A stretch of DNA of 64,000 nucleotides from Candidatus Thiodiazotropha sp. (ex Monitilora ramsayi) (GCA_025655575.1 JAHXIP010000006.1:124001-188000), one strand, 5' to 3'; counted from the stretch's first letter, positions 16,579-27,296 are shown. The notes: generated by a model not told the origin, from the sequence alone. Program-made: numbers and translations.

Positions 16579-17250
16579 ATGAATTTTGTCAAAGCTCTCA
16601 TGCTTACCGCGCTTGTCAGCGGCGTAGCGCTCACTACCCAGCTACGTGCAAGCGAAGGTAATCAGATCACCCCTGGATTGCAATCCGTTGAAGTGATGCA
16701 TAGTGGTGATAAGGTCATGATCACCCGCTCATCTGATAAAGATGCCAAGATCCCAGGGTCATTTGCCAAAGTCGCACGCCACTGCCCCCCATTCTGTATC
16801 CAGCCCGCATCTGTAGCGTCCGGCGTGGAAACTGTCGCGGAGCTTGAGGTACTGGGTTATCTCAAACGAATCGGTAACGGAGACCGCAAGGTAATGGTTA
16901 TCGACTCCCGCACACCGGAATGGATTATTCGCGGTACCATCCCAGGCTCCGTCAATATTCCATGGAACAAGATCAATGTAGATGTGCAGGGAACCTTCGA
17001 AATCGCCGCAGAAGCGGAAGGCCTGCATGACATCCTGACCGAGCAACTCGGCGTGCAGGAAGTCGACGGTCATCTGGATTTCCGAAATTCGAAGACCTTG
17101 GTCCTCTTCTGCAATGGCAGCTGGTGCCCGCAGTCATCCAGCAACATCAAAACGCTGCTTAAACTGGGGTATCCCGCGTACAAGCTAAAATGGTACCGTG
17201 GCGGCATGCAGGATTGGGTCTCACTGGGACTCACTACCGTGAACAAATAA
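16579..17250 (+). CDS. soxL: SoxL, periplasmic rhodanese
   Basis: A 223-aa exported sulfurtransferase. The signal ends around QLRAS. The rhodanese domain spans about residues 85-220, with VIDSRTPEWIIRGTIPGSVN and the active-site loop LFCNGSWCPQSS, followed by WYRGGMQDW. AGGAGGAAGAC precedes the start. SoxL is proposed to transfer the SoxY-bound sulfane sulfur to another acceptor, so oxidation proceeds through stored sulfur in organisms without SoxCD. It is the last gene before the terminator. Confidence 0.92.
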   Translation: MNFVKALMLTALVSGVALTTQLRASEGNQITPGLQSVEVMHSGDKVMITRSSDKDAKIPGSFAKVARHCPPFCIQPASVASGVETVAELEVLGYLKRIGNGDRKVMVIDSRTPEWIIRGTIPGSVNIPWNKINVDVQGTFEIAAEAEGLHDILTEQLGVQEVDGHLDFRNSKTLVLFCNGSWCPQSSSNIKTLLKLGYPAYKLKWYRGGMQDWVSLGLTTVNK

Positions 17251-17279
17251 GCCACTAACGGCACAACATAATTAAAATA

Positions 17280-17306
17280 GGGCTACCATCTGGTAGCCCT
17301 TTTTTT
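17280..17306 (+). terminator. Rho-independent terminator of soxXAKL
   Basis: A perfect nine-base stem GGGCTACCA/TGGTAGCCC with a two-base TC loop is followed by seven T residues, 30 bp after soxL. Confidence 0.95.
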
Positions 17307-17386
17307 CGGCTCCAGCAAGACATTGTCGAACACCCACCCTCAAGACTTAAAAGTCACTTAGAGCATTGGCAGAGAGAACCCACTAT

Positions 17387-17635
17387 TTAGGTATTGCGAC
17401 AATATATCCAGCCGTCACCACGACATGATGCACACTTGGTGCTTTCATCTATACCACTACCTTTACATTGAGCGCACAGCTCCCAGTTACTGGGGTCTAT
17501 AGCATTTTCGAGTGTCCCACTACAACGTTTGCCAGCAAGTGTTCTTTGGCAGCGCATATTGATATAGATTGAATCTGTATTTGTTGCGCCACATCGGGTA
17601 CATCGGGCAACAGGCGTTTTTTTTGCATTATCCAT
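17387..17635 (-). CDS. Small zinc-ribbon protein
   Basis: An 82-aa protein. I place the start at ATG 17635, preceded by a strong GGAGGTGGGTTA; the extra 18 residues in the track lie upstream of this site. It has four to five Cys pairs: RCTRCG, MRCQ...KRCSG, LCAQCKGSG and KCASCRGDGW. The CxxCxGxG-like repeats resemble the DnaJ zinc centre, which suggests a structural zinc fold binding protein or RNA. No named family is recognised and no operon partner is near. Confidence 0.72.
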   Translation of the reverse strand: MDNAKKTPVARCTRCGATNTDSIYINMRCQRTLAGKRCSGTLENAIDPSNWELCAQCKGSGIDESTKCASCRGDGWIYCRNT

Positions 17636-17881
17636 TAACCCACCTCCACACATTCGGAAAGTTCGATACCACGAATACCAGCTCGACACTGCTGGCCTAG
17701 TCAGGCGAATTTATTGCCTAAATATGGTTGGAAGATGATCAGAAATCAATCTGATCAACCACACTAGCCAACTGGATTTCATTCAAAATGGAGTCTGTAA
17801 ATATTCAACGCAGGTGAGATTAAGAATATCTAGAAAGCAAATATCTTTTTCAGAAATAGTCATTGAAGATAAGGCAGACAC

Positions 17882-17910
17882 AAAAAAAGGCTAGCAGTAG
17901 ATTGCTAACC
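17882..17910 (-). terminator. Terminator downstream of tRNA-Pro
   Basis: On the minus strand, GGTTAGCA/TGCTAGCC forms an eight-base stem with one G-T-type mismatch and a six-base loop, followed by seven T. It lies 22 bases after the tRNA 3' end. Confidence 0.85.
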
Positions 17911-17931
17911 TTATGTTTGCTGTTTGATTTT

Positions 17932-18008
17932 TGGTCCGGGCGGGGTGATTCGAACACCCGACCCCTACAACCCCATTGTAGTGCGCTACCAGACTGCGCT
18001 ACGCCCGG
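17932..18008 (-). tRNA. tRNA-Pro (anticodon GGG)
   Basis: A complete cloverleaf is visible on the minus strand: acceptor CCGGGCG/CGCCCGG, D arm GCGC...GCGC, anticodon stem CTACA/TGTAG with loop ATGGGGT giving GGG, T loop GTTCGAATC, and an encoded CCA end. It reads CCC (and CCU) proline codons. It lies downstream of ihfA and the merR-like gene and is followed by its own terminator. Confidence 0.95.
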
Positions 18009-18284
18009 AAAGAGCGGCAATGTTAGGCACTTAAGCCGCTGATGTCAATGTAAAAACAGCTTTACCAAGCCGCTTTGTTTCAGGCGATTCAAGCGGGAGC
18101 TAAATCTCCACATAAGCTCATATGGATCAACTTGGAAGCCTGAATTCAATGAAGGGGCAATTCGTTACCTGCGCTTTAAATCACGGGACGCAAGCACCGA
18201 ATCAGAAGACAACAGGACTCACCCATAAATGGCGATGTAAGGGATGCTAGGAAAAGTATGTAAAAACAGATACCGGGCCAAATC

Positions 18285-18644
18285 CTATCGTTTCAGGATC
18301 TGCAGTACCTCTTCCAGTTCGCTACGCAGCTGCTTGACGATCTGCTGACTCTGCTGCAGATCCTCTTTCGCGGTGTCACCGGAAAGCTGCTGGCGGGCGC
18401 CACCTATAGTGAAACCCTGCTCGTAGAGCAGACTGCGGATCTGCCTGATCATCAGGACATCGTGTCGCTGATAGTATCTGCGGTTACCACGCCGTTTGAC
18501 CGGTTTGAGTTGTGGGAATTCCTGCTCCCAATAACGCAACACGTGAGGCTTAACCTGACAAAGCTCACTCACTTCACCAATGGTGAAATAACGTTTGCCC
18601 GGAATAGCGGGCAGATCGGTATTACTGCTGCTCGGATCCAGCAT
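18285..18644 (-). CDS. MerR-family transcriptional regulator
   Basis: A 119-aa protein. The N-terminal winged helix has [28 protein letters not shown] and RRGNRRYY; a C-terminal coiled coil follows ([21 protein letters not shown]). There is no Cys-rich metal-binding loop, so it is not a classical mercury or copper sensor. It overlaps the 3' end of ihfA by 23 bases, and this ihfA-merR arrangement is widespread in gammaproteobacteria; its targets are unknown. Confidence 0.92.
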   Translation of the reverse strand: MLDPSSSNTDLPAIPGKRYFTIGEVSELCQVKPHVLRYWEQEFPQLKPVKRRGNRRYYQRHDVLMIRQIRSLLYEQGFTIGGARQQLSGDTAKEDLQQSQQIVKQLRSELEEVLQILKR

Positions 18645-18924
18645 AAGCTTCCACTCGCGCCTTGAGTTTCTGACCTGGACGGAATGTCACAACCCGTCGT
18701 GCCGAGATGGGTATCTCCTTCCCGGTCTTTGGGTTACGGCCAGGCCGTTGTTTTTTTTCTCTGAGGTCAAAGTTCCCGAAACCGGAGAGCTTGACCTGAC
18801 GCCCTTGCTCTAAAGATTGACGCACTTCTTCAAAAAACATCTCCACCATCTCTTTGGCTTCGCGTTTATTTAGTCCCAACTCCTCAAAGAGCTTGGCTGC
18901 CATATCGGCCTTGGTCAATGCCAT
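18622..18924 (-). CDS. ihfA: Integration host factor subunit alpha
   Basis: A 100-aa HU/IHF-fold DNA-bending protein. It has [20 protein letters not shown] at the start, [25 protein letters not shown] with the intercalating Pro arm, and [16 protein letters not shown]. These details assign the alpha subunit. It starts three bases after pheT, the conserved location for ihfA. Confidence 0.98.
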   Translation of the reverse strand: MALTKADMAAKLFEELGLNKREAKEMVEMFFEEVRQSLEQGRQVKLSGFGNFDLREKKQRPGRNPKTGKEIPISARRVVTFRPGQKLKARVEAYAGSEQQ

Positions 18925-18927
18925 ATC

Positions 18928-21306
18928 CTAATCTCTCAACTTTGCATCAAGTTCATCGGACAAATGATGAAGTACTCTCTCCAGGACTTCATCGACTTCC
19001 AGATCAGTAAGAGTGTGTGATTTTTCCTGTAAAATCAATCCCAATGCCACACTTTTTCGACCCGAATCTACGTTTTTTCCAGTATAGACATCAAATAGGC
19101 GGATGTCTTTAATAATTTTGCCGGATGATTCACGAATTACGTTCCTAACGGCTTCAAAAGTCACACTTTCATCTACCACCAATGCTATATCTCGGCGGAT
19201 AGACGGAAATTTTGAGAGGCTCTCAAATGCCGGTAGGCTACCCAGTTCAATTTTTGCCAAATCGATTTCAAACAAAAAGGTCGTACTGGTCAGATCCAGC
19301 TGCTTCTCCAGCTCGGGATGGAGCATGCCGATACGACCAACCGCTTCATCGCCATAGTGGATCACTGCAGACTGGCCTGGATGTAATGCAGGGTGTTCAC
19401 CGGCGGAGAAAACGAAGCAATCTGCTGAATCACACAGGCTCAGCAGAGCCTCGATATCGGCCTTCATATCGAAGAAGTCGACAGGGTCATTCGATGAATC
19501 CCACTGCTCATCCAAACGATCCCCCGATACCAGACCGGCAAGCACCCTCTCCTGGCGGATCTCCCCTCCATCCCTGACGAAACAGAGACCGGATTCAAAG
19601 ATCCGCACTCTGGATTGCTGGCGTGATTGATTATATCGGGCAGTCTGCAGCAGGCCTGGCCAAAGGGAAGTTCGCATCACAGCCATGTCGGCAGAAATCG
19701 GATTGGCCAGACGGATCCCTGTTTGCTCCGGATCGACCAAAGCTTCGATCTCCGGGCTGACAAAGCTATAGGTGATTACCTCTTGGTAATCACGCCCCAC
19801 CAATAGCTGTTTCGCTTGTCCGAGATCGAATTCAGCTTCCTGCCGACCCCGCATCTCCATGGAAAAGGCCCCACGATGGGTGGGGATCCTCGCGTATCCG
19901 TAGATCCTGCCAACCTCCTCGATGAGATCTTCCTCAATCGCGATATCGAAACGGCAGCTGGGTGCCCTGACCTGCCAGCCTTCGTCGGTTTCAACCACCT
20001 GCATCTCCAGGCGTTTTAGGATATCCAGCACCTCAGCACGCTCGATCTCGACCCCCAACACCTTATTCACCCGATTGGCACGCAGATTAATTAACGGATG
20101 CTCACCGATCTTCTTCTGATTGACTGCTTCAACGATGGGGCCAGGTTCTCCACCGGCAATTTCCAGTAGTAACGCTGTTGCACGCTCCATCGCCTTGGAC
20201 TGAAGCTGCGGATCGACACCACGCTCAAAACGATGGGAAGAGTCGGTGTGTAACCCATAATTTCGGGCTTTTCCGCTAATCGCCATGGGTGTGAAAAATG
20301 CGCTTTCAAGCAGAATGTTTTGTGTCGCCCCGCCAACTGATGAATCCTCACCACCCATAATCCCGGCCAAAGCCAGTGGGTGCTTTTCATCGGCAATGAG
20401 CAGGGTACCCTCTTTCAGCTCGATCTCCTGGCCACCGATCAGAGTCAGTATCTCTCCCTTCTCGGCCATACGGACCTGAATTTTTTGCGTTATCTTCTGC
20501 AGATCAAACCCATGCATGGGTTGTCCCAGTTCCAGTAACACATAATTGGTGACATCCACTACAGGACCAAGACTGCGGATATCACTACGCCGCAGACGCT
20601 CTTGCATCCACAGAGGGGTCTCCGCATTCACATCCACGCCCTTCACAACCCGGCAGAGGTATCGAGGACAGGCTTCGTCGGCCAGTAAGTCCACATCAAT
20701 CTGATCATTGATGGTGGGAGTCACAGGATGAACAGCCTGGACTGACACTGAACAGCGATTGATCACCCCAACTTCGCGGGCAATGCCCGCCAGCCCGAGG
20801 CAATCACCCCGGTCAGGGGTCAAATCCACATCAATGGCTAGATCGTCCAATCCCAGGTAAGATCGGAAGTCATCTCCCACCGGTGCATCAACCGGCAACG
20901 GCATGATGCCGTCAGAGCTCTCTGCCAGGCCCAGTTCGCTGGCGGAGCAGATCATACCCTGCGACTGCACACCTCTCAGCTTGGCCTTCTTGATCTTGAA
21001 ATCACCCGGCAGCAGTGCACCGACAGTGGCAACAGGCACTCGCATCCCAGCCGAAACATTACGTGCACCACAGACAATCTGTAGTGGTTCGTCACCACCC
21101 ACCGTAACCTGACAAACACTCAACTTATCCGCATCGGGATGTGCATCTTTTTCGAGCACTTCACCCACGACAACGCCTTGGAAAGATGCTGCTACCGGCG
21201 TCACCGAATCGACCTCCAGGCCAGCCATGCTCAACTGATCCGCAAGCTCCTGTGTGTTGACCGGCGGATCGACCCACTCACGCAACCAGGCTTCACTGAA
21301 TTTCAT
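18928..21306 (-). CDS. pheT: Phenylalanine-tRNA ligase beta subunit
   Basis: A 792-aa subunit of the alpha2-beta2 PheRS, near the E. coli length of 795. It contains the N-terminal EMAP/tRNA-binding domain (VVGEVLEKDAHPDADKLSVC), B3/B4 editing region, B5 domain, and the C-terminal anticodon-binding domain (SKFPSIRRDIALVVDE). It charges tRNA-Phe together with PheS encoded 15 bp upstream. Confidence 0.98.
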   Translation of the reverse strand: MKFSEAWLREWVDPPVNTQELADQLSMAGLEVDSVTPVAASFQGVVVGEVLEKDAHPDADKLSVCQVTVGGDEPLQIVCGARNVSAGMRVPVATVGALLPGDFKIKKAKLRGVQSQGMICSASELGLAESSDGIMPLPVDAPVGDDFRSYLGLDDLAIDVDLTPDRGDCLGLAGIAREVGVINRCSVSVQAVHPVTPTINDQIDVDLLADEACPRYLCRVVKGVDVNAETPLWMQERLRRSDIRSLGPVVDVTNYVLLELGQPMHGFDLQKITQKIQVRMAEKGEILTLIGGQEIELKEGTLLIADEKHPLALAGIMGGEDSSVGGATQNILLESAFFTPMAISGKARNYGLHTDSSHRFERGVDPQLQSKAMERATALLLEIAGGEPGPIVEAVNQKKIGEHPLINLRANRVNKVLGVEIERAEVLDILKRLEMQVVETDEGWQVRAPSCRFDIAIEEDLIEEVGRIYGYARIPTHRGAFSMEMRGRQEAEFDLGQAKQLLVGRDYQEVITYSFVSPEIEALVDPEQTGIRLANPISADMAVMRTSLWPGLLQTARYNQSRQQSRVRIFESGLCFVRDGGEIRQERVLAGLVSGDRLDEQWDSSNDPVDFFDMKADIEALLSLCDSADCFVFSAGEHPALHPGQSAVIHYGDEAVGRIGMLHPELEKQLDLTSTTFLFEIDLAKIELGSLPAFESLSKFPSIRRDIALVVDESVTFEAVRNVIRESSGKIIKDIRLFDVYTGKNVDSGRKSVALGLILQEKSHTLTDLEVDEVLERVLHHLSDELDAKLRD

Positions 21307-21321
21307 TATTCTCTACTCACC

Positions 21322-22350
<1,029 letters not shown>

Positions 22351-22384
22351 CTATTTTTCCCAATCTTGATATCTAATTCAGCAA

Positions 22385-22420
22385 TAAAAAAGGGGAAAGT
22401 CCAAAGGCCTTTCCCCTTTT
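22385..22420 (-). terminator. Terminator/attenuator between rplT and pheS
   Basis: On the minus strand, AAAAGGGGAAAG pairs with CTTTCCCCTTTT around a short loop and is followed by a T-rich tract. It could end the rplT transcript or act as a pheST attenuator. A short ORF ending in Phe codons overlaps it, but the Phe codons are in the stem rather than ahead of it, so a classic leader peptide is not supported. Confidence 0.85.
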
Positions 22421-22464
22421 GTCGCCATTAGCAAACCGGATTAACCGGCCGCCATGACTGGCAG

Positions 22465-22824
22465 TTAGCTGGAGAGAGCGGCCTTGGCCTGTTCTGCCAG
22501 CGCGGTAAATGCCGCTTTGTCGTGAATCGCCAGGTCAGCCAGCATCTTACGGTCAACCTCGACATTGGCGATATGCAATCCGTTGATCATACGGCTGTAG
22601 GAGAGGCCGTTATCACGGGCTGCCGCATTGATACGCGCAATCCACAGCGCACGAAATTGACGTTTTTTCTGGCGACGATCGCGGTAGGCATATTGGCCGG
22701 CCTTGATGACCGCCTGTTTGGCTACACGATAAATCTTGCTGCGGGCACCGTAATAACCCTTGGCTTCCTCAAGCACCTTCTTATGGCGGGCGCGTGCTTG
22801 TACACCACGTTTAACTCTTGGCAT
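22465..22824 (-). CDS. rplT: 50S ribosomal protein L20
   Basis: A 119-aa protein beginning [20 protein letters not shown] and containing [19 protein letters not shown] and [20 protein letters not shown], all hallmarks of L20, which organises early 50S assembly on 23S rRNA. It follows rpmI by 23 bp. In E. coli, L20 represses rpmI-rplT translation; I did not trace the corresponding operator here. Confidence 0.99.
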   Translation of the reverse strand: MPRVKRGVQARARHKKVLEEAKGYYGARSKIYRVAKQAVIKAGQYAYRDRRQKKRQFRALWIARINAAARDNGLSYSRMINGLHIANVEVDRKMLADLAIHDKAAFTALAEQAKAALSS

Positions 22825-22847
22825 TGTTCAGATCCGATTCGTAAATG

Positions 22848-23045
22848 TTAGGCGTAAGGCATCATACGACGGGCAACGGCCGCATCGGATTTTGCAATCG
22901 TATTGGGAGAGCGCAGCTGGCGCTTCCGCTTGGTGCTCTTCTTCGTCAGGATGTGACGACGGTGTGAGCAGTTTCGCTTGAACGAACCGGACGCAGTGCG
23001 TTTGAACCTTTTGGCCGCACCGCGATTTGTCTTAATCTTAGGCAT
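22848..23045 (-). CDS. rpmI: 50S ribosomal protein L35
   Basis: A 65-aa basic protein starting [20 protein letters not shown], with [18 protein letters not shown], which identifies L35. It lies between infC and rplT in the conserved order. Confidence 0.99.
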   Translation of the reverse strand: MPKIKTNRGAAKRFKRTASGSFKRNCSHRRHILTKKSTKRKRQLRSPNTIAKSDAAVARRMMPYA

Positions 23046-23093
23046 TGTCTCTATAACTCCGCGATTTGTGACGCCTTATGGCGTTAAAAATAG

Positions 23094-23612
23094 TTACTTT
23101 TTCTTGGGGCCCAATACCATCACCATTTGCCGTCCTTCCATCGCAGGCTTCTGTTCGATCTGGCCAAACTCCTCCAGATCTTTCTCCACCCGTTGCAGAA
23201 GTTCTAAGCCGAGCTCACGGTGTGCGTGCTCACGGCCTCGGAACCGCATGGTTACCTTGGTCTTGTCCCCGTCTTGCAGGAAACGCGTCAGGTTGCGTAG
23301 TTTTACCTGATAGTCCCCTTCACCAGTCCCTGGCCTAAACTTGATCTCTTTGATATGAACCTGCTTCTGCTTCTTCTTGGCGGCCTGTTTCTGTTTCTTC
23401 AAATCGAAGAGAAACTTGCCGTAATCCATCACGCGACAAACCGGGGGCTCCCCGTTTGGCACGATCTCCACCAAATCCAGTGCTGCGTCTTGAGCTGCCC
23501 GCAGGGCCTCATCAATCGTAACAACACCTATTTGTTCACCATCAGCTCCAATGAGCCTCACTTCCGAAACGGTAATGTCATCATTCAGACGGTGCTTTTT
23601 TGCAGCAGCGAT
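23094..23612 (-). CDS. infC: Translation initiation factor IF-3 with non-canonical ATC start
   Basis: IF-3 keeps 30S subunits free and checks the start codon. Motifs are [14 protein letters not shown] at the N-domain, [13 protein letters not shown] before the linker, and the C-domain [13 protein letters not shown]. The track opens at a GTG at 23657, but that lies inside the thrS terminator hairpin. The codon ATC at 23612 has GGAGG eight bases upstream and begins an IF-3-like N-terminus ([13 protein letters not shown]), giving 172 aa. A rare AUU/AUC start is the known basis of IF-3 autoregulation, since IF-3 rejects non-canonical starts. Confidence 0.93.
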   Translation of the reverse strand: MAAAKKHRLNDDITVSEVRLIGADGEQIGVVTIDEALRAAQDAALDLVEIVPNGEPPVCRVMDYGKFLFDLKKQKQAAKKKQKQVHIKEIKFRPGTGEGDYQVKLRNLTRFLQDGDKTKVTMRFRGREHAHRELGLELLQRVEKDLEEFGQIEQKPAMEGRQMVMVLGPKKK

Positions 23613-23646
23613 AGCCGGTTCCTCCAAAAAGTTCAATCCTGAAAAG

Positions 23647-23674
23647 TAGAAAAGCACCGGTTGACCGGTGCTTT
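23647..23674 (-). terminator. Hairpin between thrS and infC
   Basis: A perfect ten-base stem AAAGCACCGG/CCGGTGCTTT with a four-base loop is followed on the minus strand by TTTTC. It starts five bases after the thrS stop. It probably causes partial termination so that infC is expressed both from thrS readthrough and separately. Confidence 0.7.
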
Positions 23675-23678
23675 ACAC

Positions 23679-25595
23679 TCAGTTTACACGTTGATTGACT
23701 TCGCCTTGCATACGATCCATGAAGTCATCCAGCGACATTGCGCCAAGGTCTTCACCTGTTCGTGTGCGTACGGCGACTGCACCCTCCTCCATCTCCCGGT
23801 CACCAATGACCAGTAAATAAGGTACGCGCATTAACGTATGCTCGCGGATTTTAAAGCCAATCTTCTCATTTCTCAAGTCTGAATCGACACGAAAACCGTT
23901 ATTTCGCAGGGATTTGAGGCAATCTTGCAGATAATCGGCCTGACGATCCGTGATATTCAGTAAAACAGCCTGTACTGGAGCCAGCCAGAGAGGTAGCGCA
24001 CCCGCGTAGTGTTCGATCAGAATTCCGATGAAACGCTCCAGCGATCCAAGTATCGCCCGATGCAGCATCACCGGCACTTTTTTGCTGTTGTCCTCGGCGA
24101 TATAGGTGGCACCAAGCCGCTCCGGCATGGAAAAATCGAGCTGTATGGTGCCCAACTGCCAGATCCGGCCAAGACAGTCGCGCAGGGAGAACTCGATCTT
24201 CGGTCCGTAGAAGGCGCCTTCACCGGGCTGTAGTTCCCAATCCAGGCCTTGCTGATTCAATGCATCTTCAAGTGCTTTCTCAGATTTATCCCATACCTCA
24301 TCTGATCCCACACGCTTTTCAGGTCTCGTAGAAAGCTTGACCAGAACCTCATCGAAGCCAAAGTCCTTGTAGACCTCCAACAACAGGCTATTGAAGGCCT
24401 GAACTTCGGAGAGAATCTGGTCTTCGCTACAGAAGATATGCGCGTCATCCTGGACGAAATTGCGCACCCGCATCAGGCCGTGCAGTGTCCCCGAGGGCTC
24501 ATTGCGGTGACAGGAACCGAACTCAGCCAGACGCAGGGGCAGATCCCGATAACTCTTCAGGCCGTGGTTGTAGATCTGGATATGTGCCGGGCAGTTCATC
24601 GGCTTGATGGCGTAGACCCGGTCATCTGTCTCGGTCACGAAGATATCGTCGCGAAATTTATCCCAATGACCCGATTTCTCCCACAGGCTACGGTCGATCA
24701 CTTGGGGTGTATGCACTTCCTGATAACCATGATCCTTCAGCTTGTCGCGGATGTATTGCTGAATGGTCAGATAGATCTGCCAGCCTTTGTCATGCCAAAA
24801 GGCCATGCCGGGCGCCTCTTCCTGGGTATGAAAGAGATCCTGTACCTTGCCGATCTTGCGATGGTCCCGCTTTTCCGCCTCTTCCAGGCGGTGCAGGTAA
24901 GCCTTCAACTCTTTTTTATCGCGCCAGGCCGTACCATAAATACGCTGCAACATCTCGTTGTTGGAGTCACCACGCCAATAGGCCCCAGCCACTTTCATCA
25001 GCTTAAAGCCTTTTCCCAGCATGCCGGTGCTCGGCAGATGAGGACCACGGCAAACATCGAACCAGTCGCCCTGACGATAGATTGAGACCTCTTCACCTTC
25101 AGGGATATATTCTCTGATGATCTCAACTTTGTATTTCTCGCCAATCGACTCAAAAGTCTTCATCGCTTTGTCTCTATCCCAGACTTCCCGTTGCAGGGGC
25201 AGGTTGCGTTTGACGATCTCATGCATGCGCTGCTCGATCTTCTTCAGATCGTCCGGCGTGAAGGCATCCTCTCTCGCAAAGTCATAATAGAATCCGTCTG
25301 TGATGGCGGGGCCGATGGTCACTTGCGTGCCGGGGTAGAGTTCCTGCACCGCCTGCGCCATCACATGGGCGGCGTCGTGACGCAGTAATTCCAAAGCCTC
25401 TTCGTCTCGGCTGGTGACAATGGCGACTTCACAATCCTCATCAACAAGATAAGAGGTATCGACGAGACGTCCATTGACGCGCCCGGCCATCGCGGCCTTG
25501 GCAAGTCCAGGACCGATGTCTGCTGCGATATCGTGTACGGTTAGAGGCGCATCAAATGTGCGCTGGGAACCATCGGGGAGAGAAATAACAGGCAT
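23679..25595 (-). CDS. thrS: Threonine-tRNA ligase
   Basis: A 638-aa class II synthetase. The start is the ATG at 25595 ([10 protein letters not shown]) with GAGGAAG upstream; the 15-residue extension in the track lies in the leader hairpin. Domains: TGS about 1-60, the editing domain with [11 protein letters not shown], catalytic core with motif 2 [15 protein letters not shown] and the zinc-ligand Cys in MNCPAH, and a C-terminal anticodon-binding domain. First gene of the thrS-infC-rpmI-rplT-pheST-ihfA group. Confidence 0.98.
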   Translation of the reverse strand: MPVISLPDGSQRTFDAPLTVHDIAADIGPGLAKAAMAGRVNGRLVDTSYLVDEDCEVAIVTSRDEEALELLRHDAAHVMAQAVQELYPGTQVTIGPAITDGFYYDFAREDAFTPDDLKKIEQRMHEIVKRNLPLQREVWDRDKAMKTFESIGEKYKVEIIREYIPEGEEVSIYRQGDWFDVCRGPHLPSTGMLGKGFKLMKVAGAYWRGDSNNEMLQRIYGTAWRDKKELKAYLHRLEEAEKRDHRKIGKVQDLFHTQEEAPGMAFWHDKGWQIYLTIQQYIRDKLKDHGYQEVHTPQVIDRSLWEKSGHWDKFRDDIFVTETDDRVYAIKPMNCPAHIQIYNHGLKSYRDLPLRLAEFGSCHRNEPSGTLHGLMRVRNFVQDDAHIFCSEDQILSEVQAFNSLLLEVYKDFGFDEVLVKLSTRPEKRVGSDEVWDKSEKALEDALNQQGLDWELQPGEGAFYGPKIEFSLRDCLGRIWQLGTIQLDFSMPERLGATYIAEDNSKKVPVMLHRAILGSLERFIGILIEHYAGALPLWLAPVQAVLLNITDRQADYLQDCLKSLRNNGFRVDSDLRNEKIGFKIREHTLMRVPYLLVIGDREMEEGAVAVRTRTGEDLGAMSLDDFMDRMQGEVNQRVN

Positions 25596-25617
25596 GTTTT
25601 TTACTTCCTCATCAGTG

Positions 25618-25708
25618 GTGGCCCATACGAGAGGCCACATGAAATTAAAAAAGGCCAGCAGCTTGGGCCGGCCTACATCATTAAATCAACGGTCTGTGCG
25701 AACAGACC
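25618..25708 (-). promoter_or_regulatory. Structured thrS leader with candidate attenuator
   Basis: Three hairpins occur in order on the minus strand. The first is GGTCTGT/ACAGACC with a four-base loop (25691-25708). The second is AGGCC/GGCCT plus flanking pairs, followed by a T-run (25647-25674), so it resembles an intrinsic terminator. The third is GTGGCC/GGCCAC (25618-25638) just ahead of the ribosome-binding site. Hairpins two and three share GGCC segments and could pair alternatively. This suggests attenuation or ThrRS autoregulation of thrS. Confidence 0.55.
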
Positions 25709-25878
25709 TCGCGAATGGGATAACACTTTGATCCGTATAAGCTTTATTTTAACGAATCAATAACTTAAAGGTACCCACTTGAAGCAGTGGTGCAGTCTAT
25801 TACAGGCCACTTCAACAAGTCAAAACAGAATCGCTCTAGGGGTCAGATTGCTGTCCATAAAAAGTTGAGAAGATCCCC

Positions 25879-26856
25879 CTACCGTTTGATTTTGCGTAAT
25901 GTCTTCTCAGTCCAGAAGGAATTTCTTCGATTACTGTTGTACTCCACCACTTTTTTCGGAATCACCGCCAGGCTCTCATGTCCCGTTCTAAGATCCAGGC
26001 CGTACCAGTATTTCCAGAAGAGTGCACGGGGGTCCCCCTCCTCTTCTGTATTCACCAACCCCCAGTCCCGGTCGATAATCTTGATCAGTTCGCCATTCTT
26101 AAAATAGAGCGTGCGGTAATCCGCGAAGCTTTTGGTGTCGACATAGCTGATGCGATAGTCGTACCACCAGTTCTTGAACCTGGTTGTGCTCTTGAGTCCG
26201 TAGACCTCTTTGTTCAGATGACGGCAACTGCGTTCAGGTAACTTACCGGCATACCGATAGTGCTTCCCCTCCAGGTTCGTCATGATGCCGAGACAGGTGC
26301 GAAGCGGTTTCTTACCAATCAGTTCATGGGTCTCATCTTCAGGTTTACGCAAGGTGACATCACCAAACGTGAATACGCTTCCACCCCAGGCATCATCCTG
26401 TCTGGGTTGAGAAAAGCGCCGGATCTTTCGCAGGCTGGGTAACCAGACCATATAATCTTTATTCTTCTGATCATCCATGTATTCCGTCACCAGCATGCCG
26501 GTACCTCTCATTTTCCCCGAATGGAAGATGGCAAGATCCCTGGATTGCAAAGTCTCGTCTGTGTTGTAGTTATTGTTGAGATGCCGCTCCACAGCGGTTG
26601 CGAGCTCATTTCCCTCCCTGGCTCTATTGATCAGTACGCTCATCGTGCGGCCTCGCCGCTTTATGGAGAAATTCCTGAAGGCGTAGAAGTGGTTGGCAAA
26701 ATAGACCTGTCTGGCAATCTCATCAGCATCCGGTATTGCACCCTCCGCCGGGTATGCCAATTCACGACCTACTGCTGCTTGACTATCAAGTGCGGCAAGA
26801 GAGACTAATGCAAGAAAAAAGCTATGGGCTATGATACTTGTAGTTGAGATAGGCAT
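25879..26856 (-). CDS. Outer-membrane lipoprotein-sorting (LolA-like fold) protein
   Basis: A 325-aa exported protein with a signal peptide ending near SQAAV. The middle contains GTGMLVTEYMDDQKNKDYMVW and LPSLRKIRRFSQPRQDDAWG, and later FTFGDVTLR, a pattern typical of the LolA-like 'outer membrane lipoprotein-sorting' family that often accompanies RND/MMPL exporters. No such exporter is adjacent here. A small exported protein lies 53 bp upstream on the same strand and is probably cotranscribed. Confidence 0.78.
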   Translation of the reverse strand: MPISTTSIIAHSFFLALVSLAALDSQAAVGRELAYPAEGAIPDADEIARQVYFANHFYAFRNFSIKRRGRTMSVLINRAREGNELATAVERHLNNNYNTDETLQSRDLAIFHSGKMRGTGMLVTEYMDDQKNKDYMVWLPSLRKIRRFSQPRQDDAWGGSVFTFGDVTLRKPEDETHELIGKKPLRTCLGIMTNLEGKHYRYAGKLPERSCRHLNKEVYGLKSTTRFKNWWYDYRISYVDTKSFADYRTLYFKNGELIKIIDRDWGLVNTEEEGDPRALFWKYWYGLDLRTGHESLAVIPKKVVEYNSNRRNSFWTEKTLRKIKR

Positions 26857-26909
26857 ATCAGTTTCTCTTCATCCAGCGGACAGTAAGCCTTCACACAGAA
26901 TCATCCATG

Positions 26910-27296
26910 CTATTTGAGCTCCTTGGTATATCTGAAAATATCATCCTTAATACGATCCAGATCTCCAGTGGCAAGATAATCGCGATGCAGACGTTCTTTG
27001 TAGTCTGCGGGCAACTTCTTATAGAAGATGTAACTACCCGGGGATTTGGATTGAAGAAATATTGAAAACCCCTCGACATCCTTCAGTGCACCACCACTTT
27101 CCGGTTGATCTTCTATTGAACCAATCCAGGGCGAGTCAGGGGTGATCTCAAAAACATGACTGGTAAACTCGGCAAAGTCTGCTTTAACTGCACTTAGATA
27201 ATCTGAATCGGCAGCTTGAACAGCATCGAACTGAAGGCAGCCTATTATCAAGAATGCAAGATGACAGGCCGCGACATTCCGCACCATTTGTTCCAT
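26910..27296 (-). CDS. Small exported protein, unknown
   Basis: About 128 aa from the ATG at 27296, which has AGGAG upstream; the track extension to 27413 adds a poorly coding leader. A signal peptide ends near VQAAD. The mature part is acidic, with SPWIGSIEDQPES and YKKLPADYKERLHRDYLATG. I do not recognise a domain. Operon placement with the LolA-like protein suggests a shared envelope function, by inference only. Confidence 0.65.
   Translation of the reverse strand: MEQMVRNVAACHLAFLIIGCLQFDAVQAADSDYLSAVKADFAEFTSHVFEITPDSPWIGSIEDQPESGGALKDVEGFSIFLQSKSPGSYIFYKKLPADYKERLHRDYLATGDLDRIKDDIFRYTKELK

Noticed and set aside
22351-22464. A pheM-like leader peptide before pheS
   Set aside because: A short ORF exists but its Phe codons lie within the terminator stem, not upstream, so the classic attenuation layout is not supported.
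23613-23657. N-terminal extension of IF-3 from the GTG at 23657
   Set aside because: The GTG is within the thrS terminator hairpin and the extension is not IF-3-like; ATC at 23612 is better.
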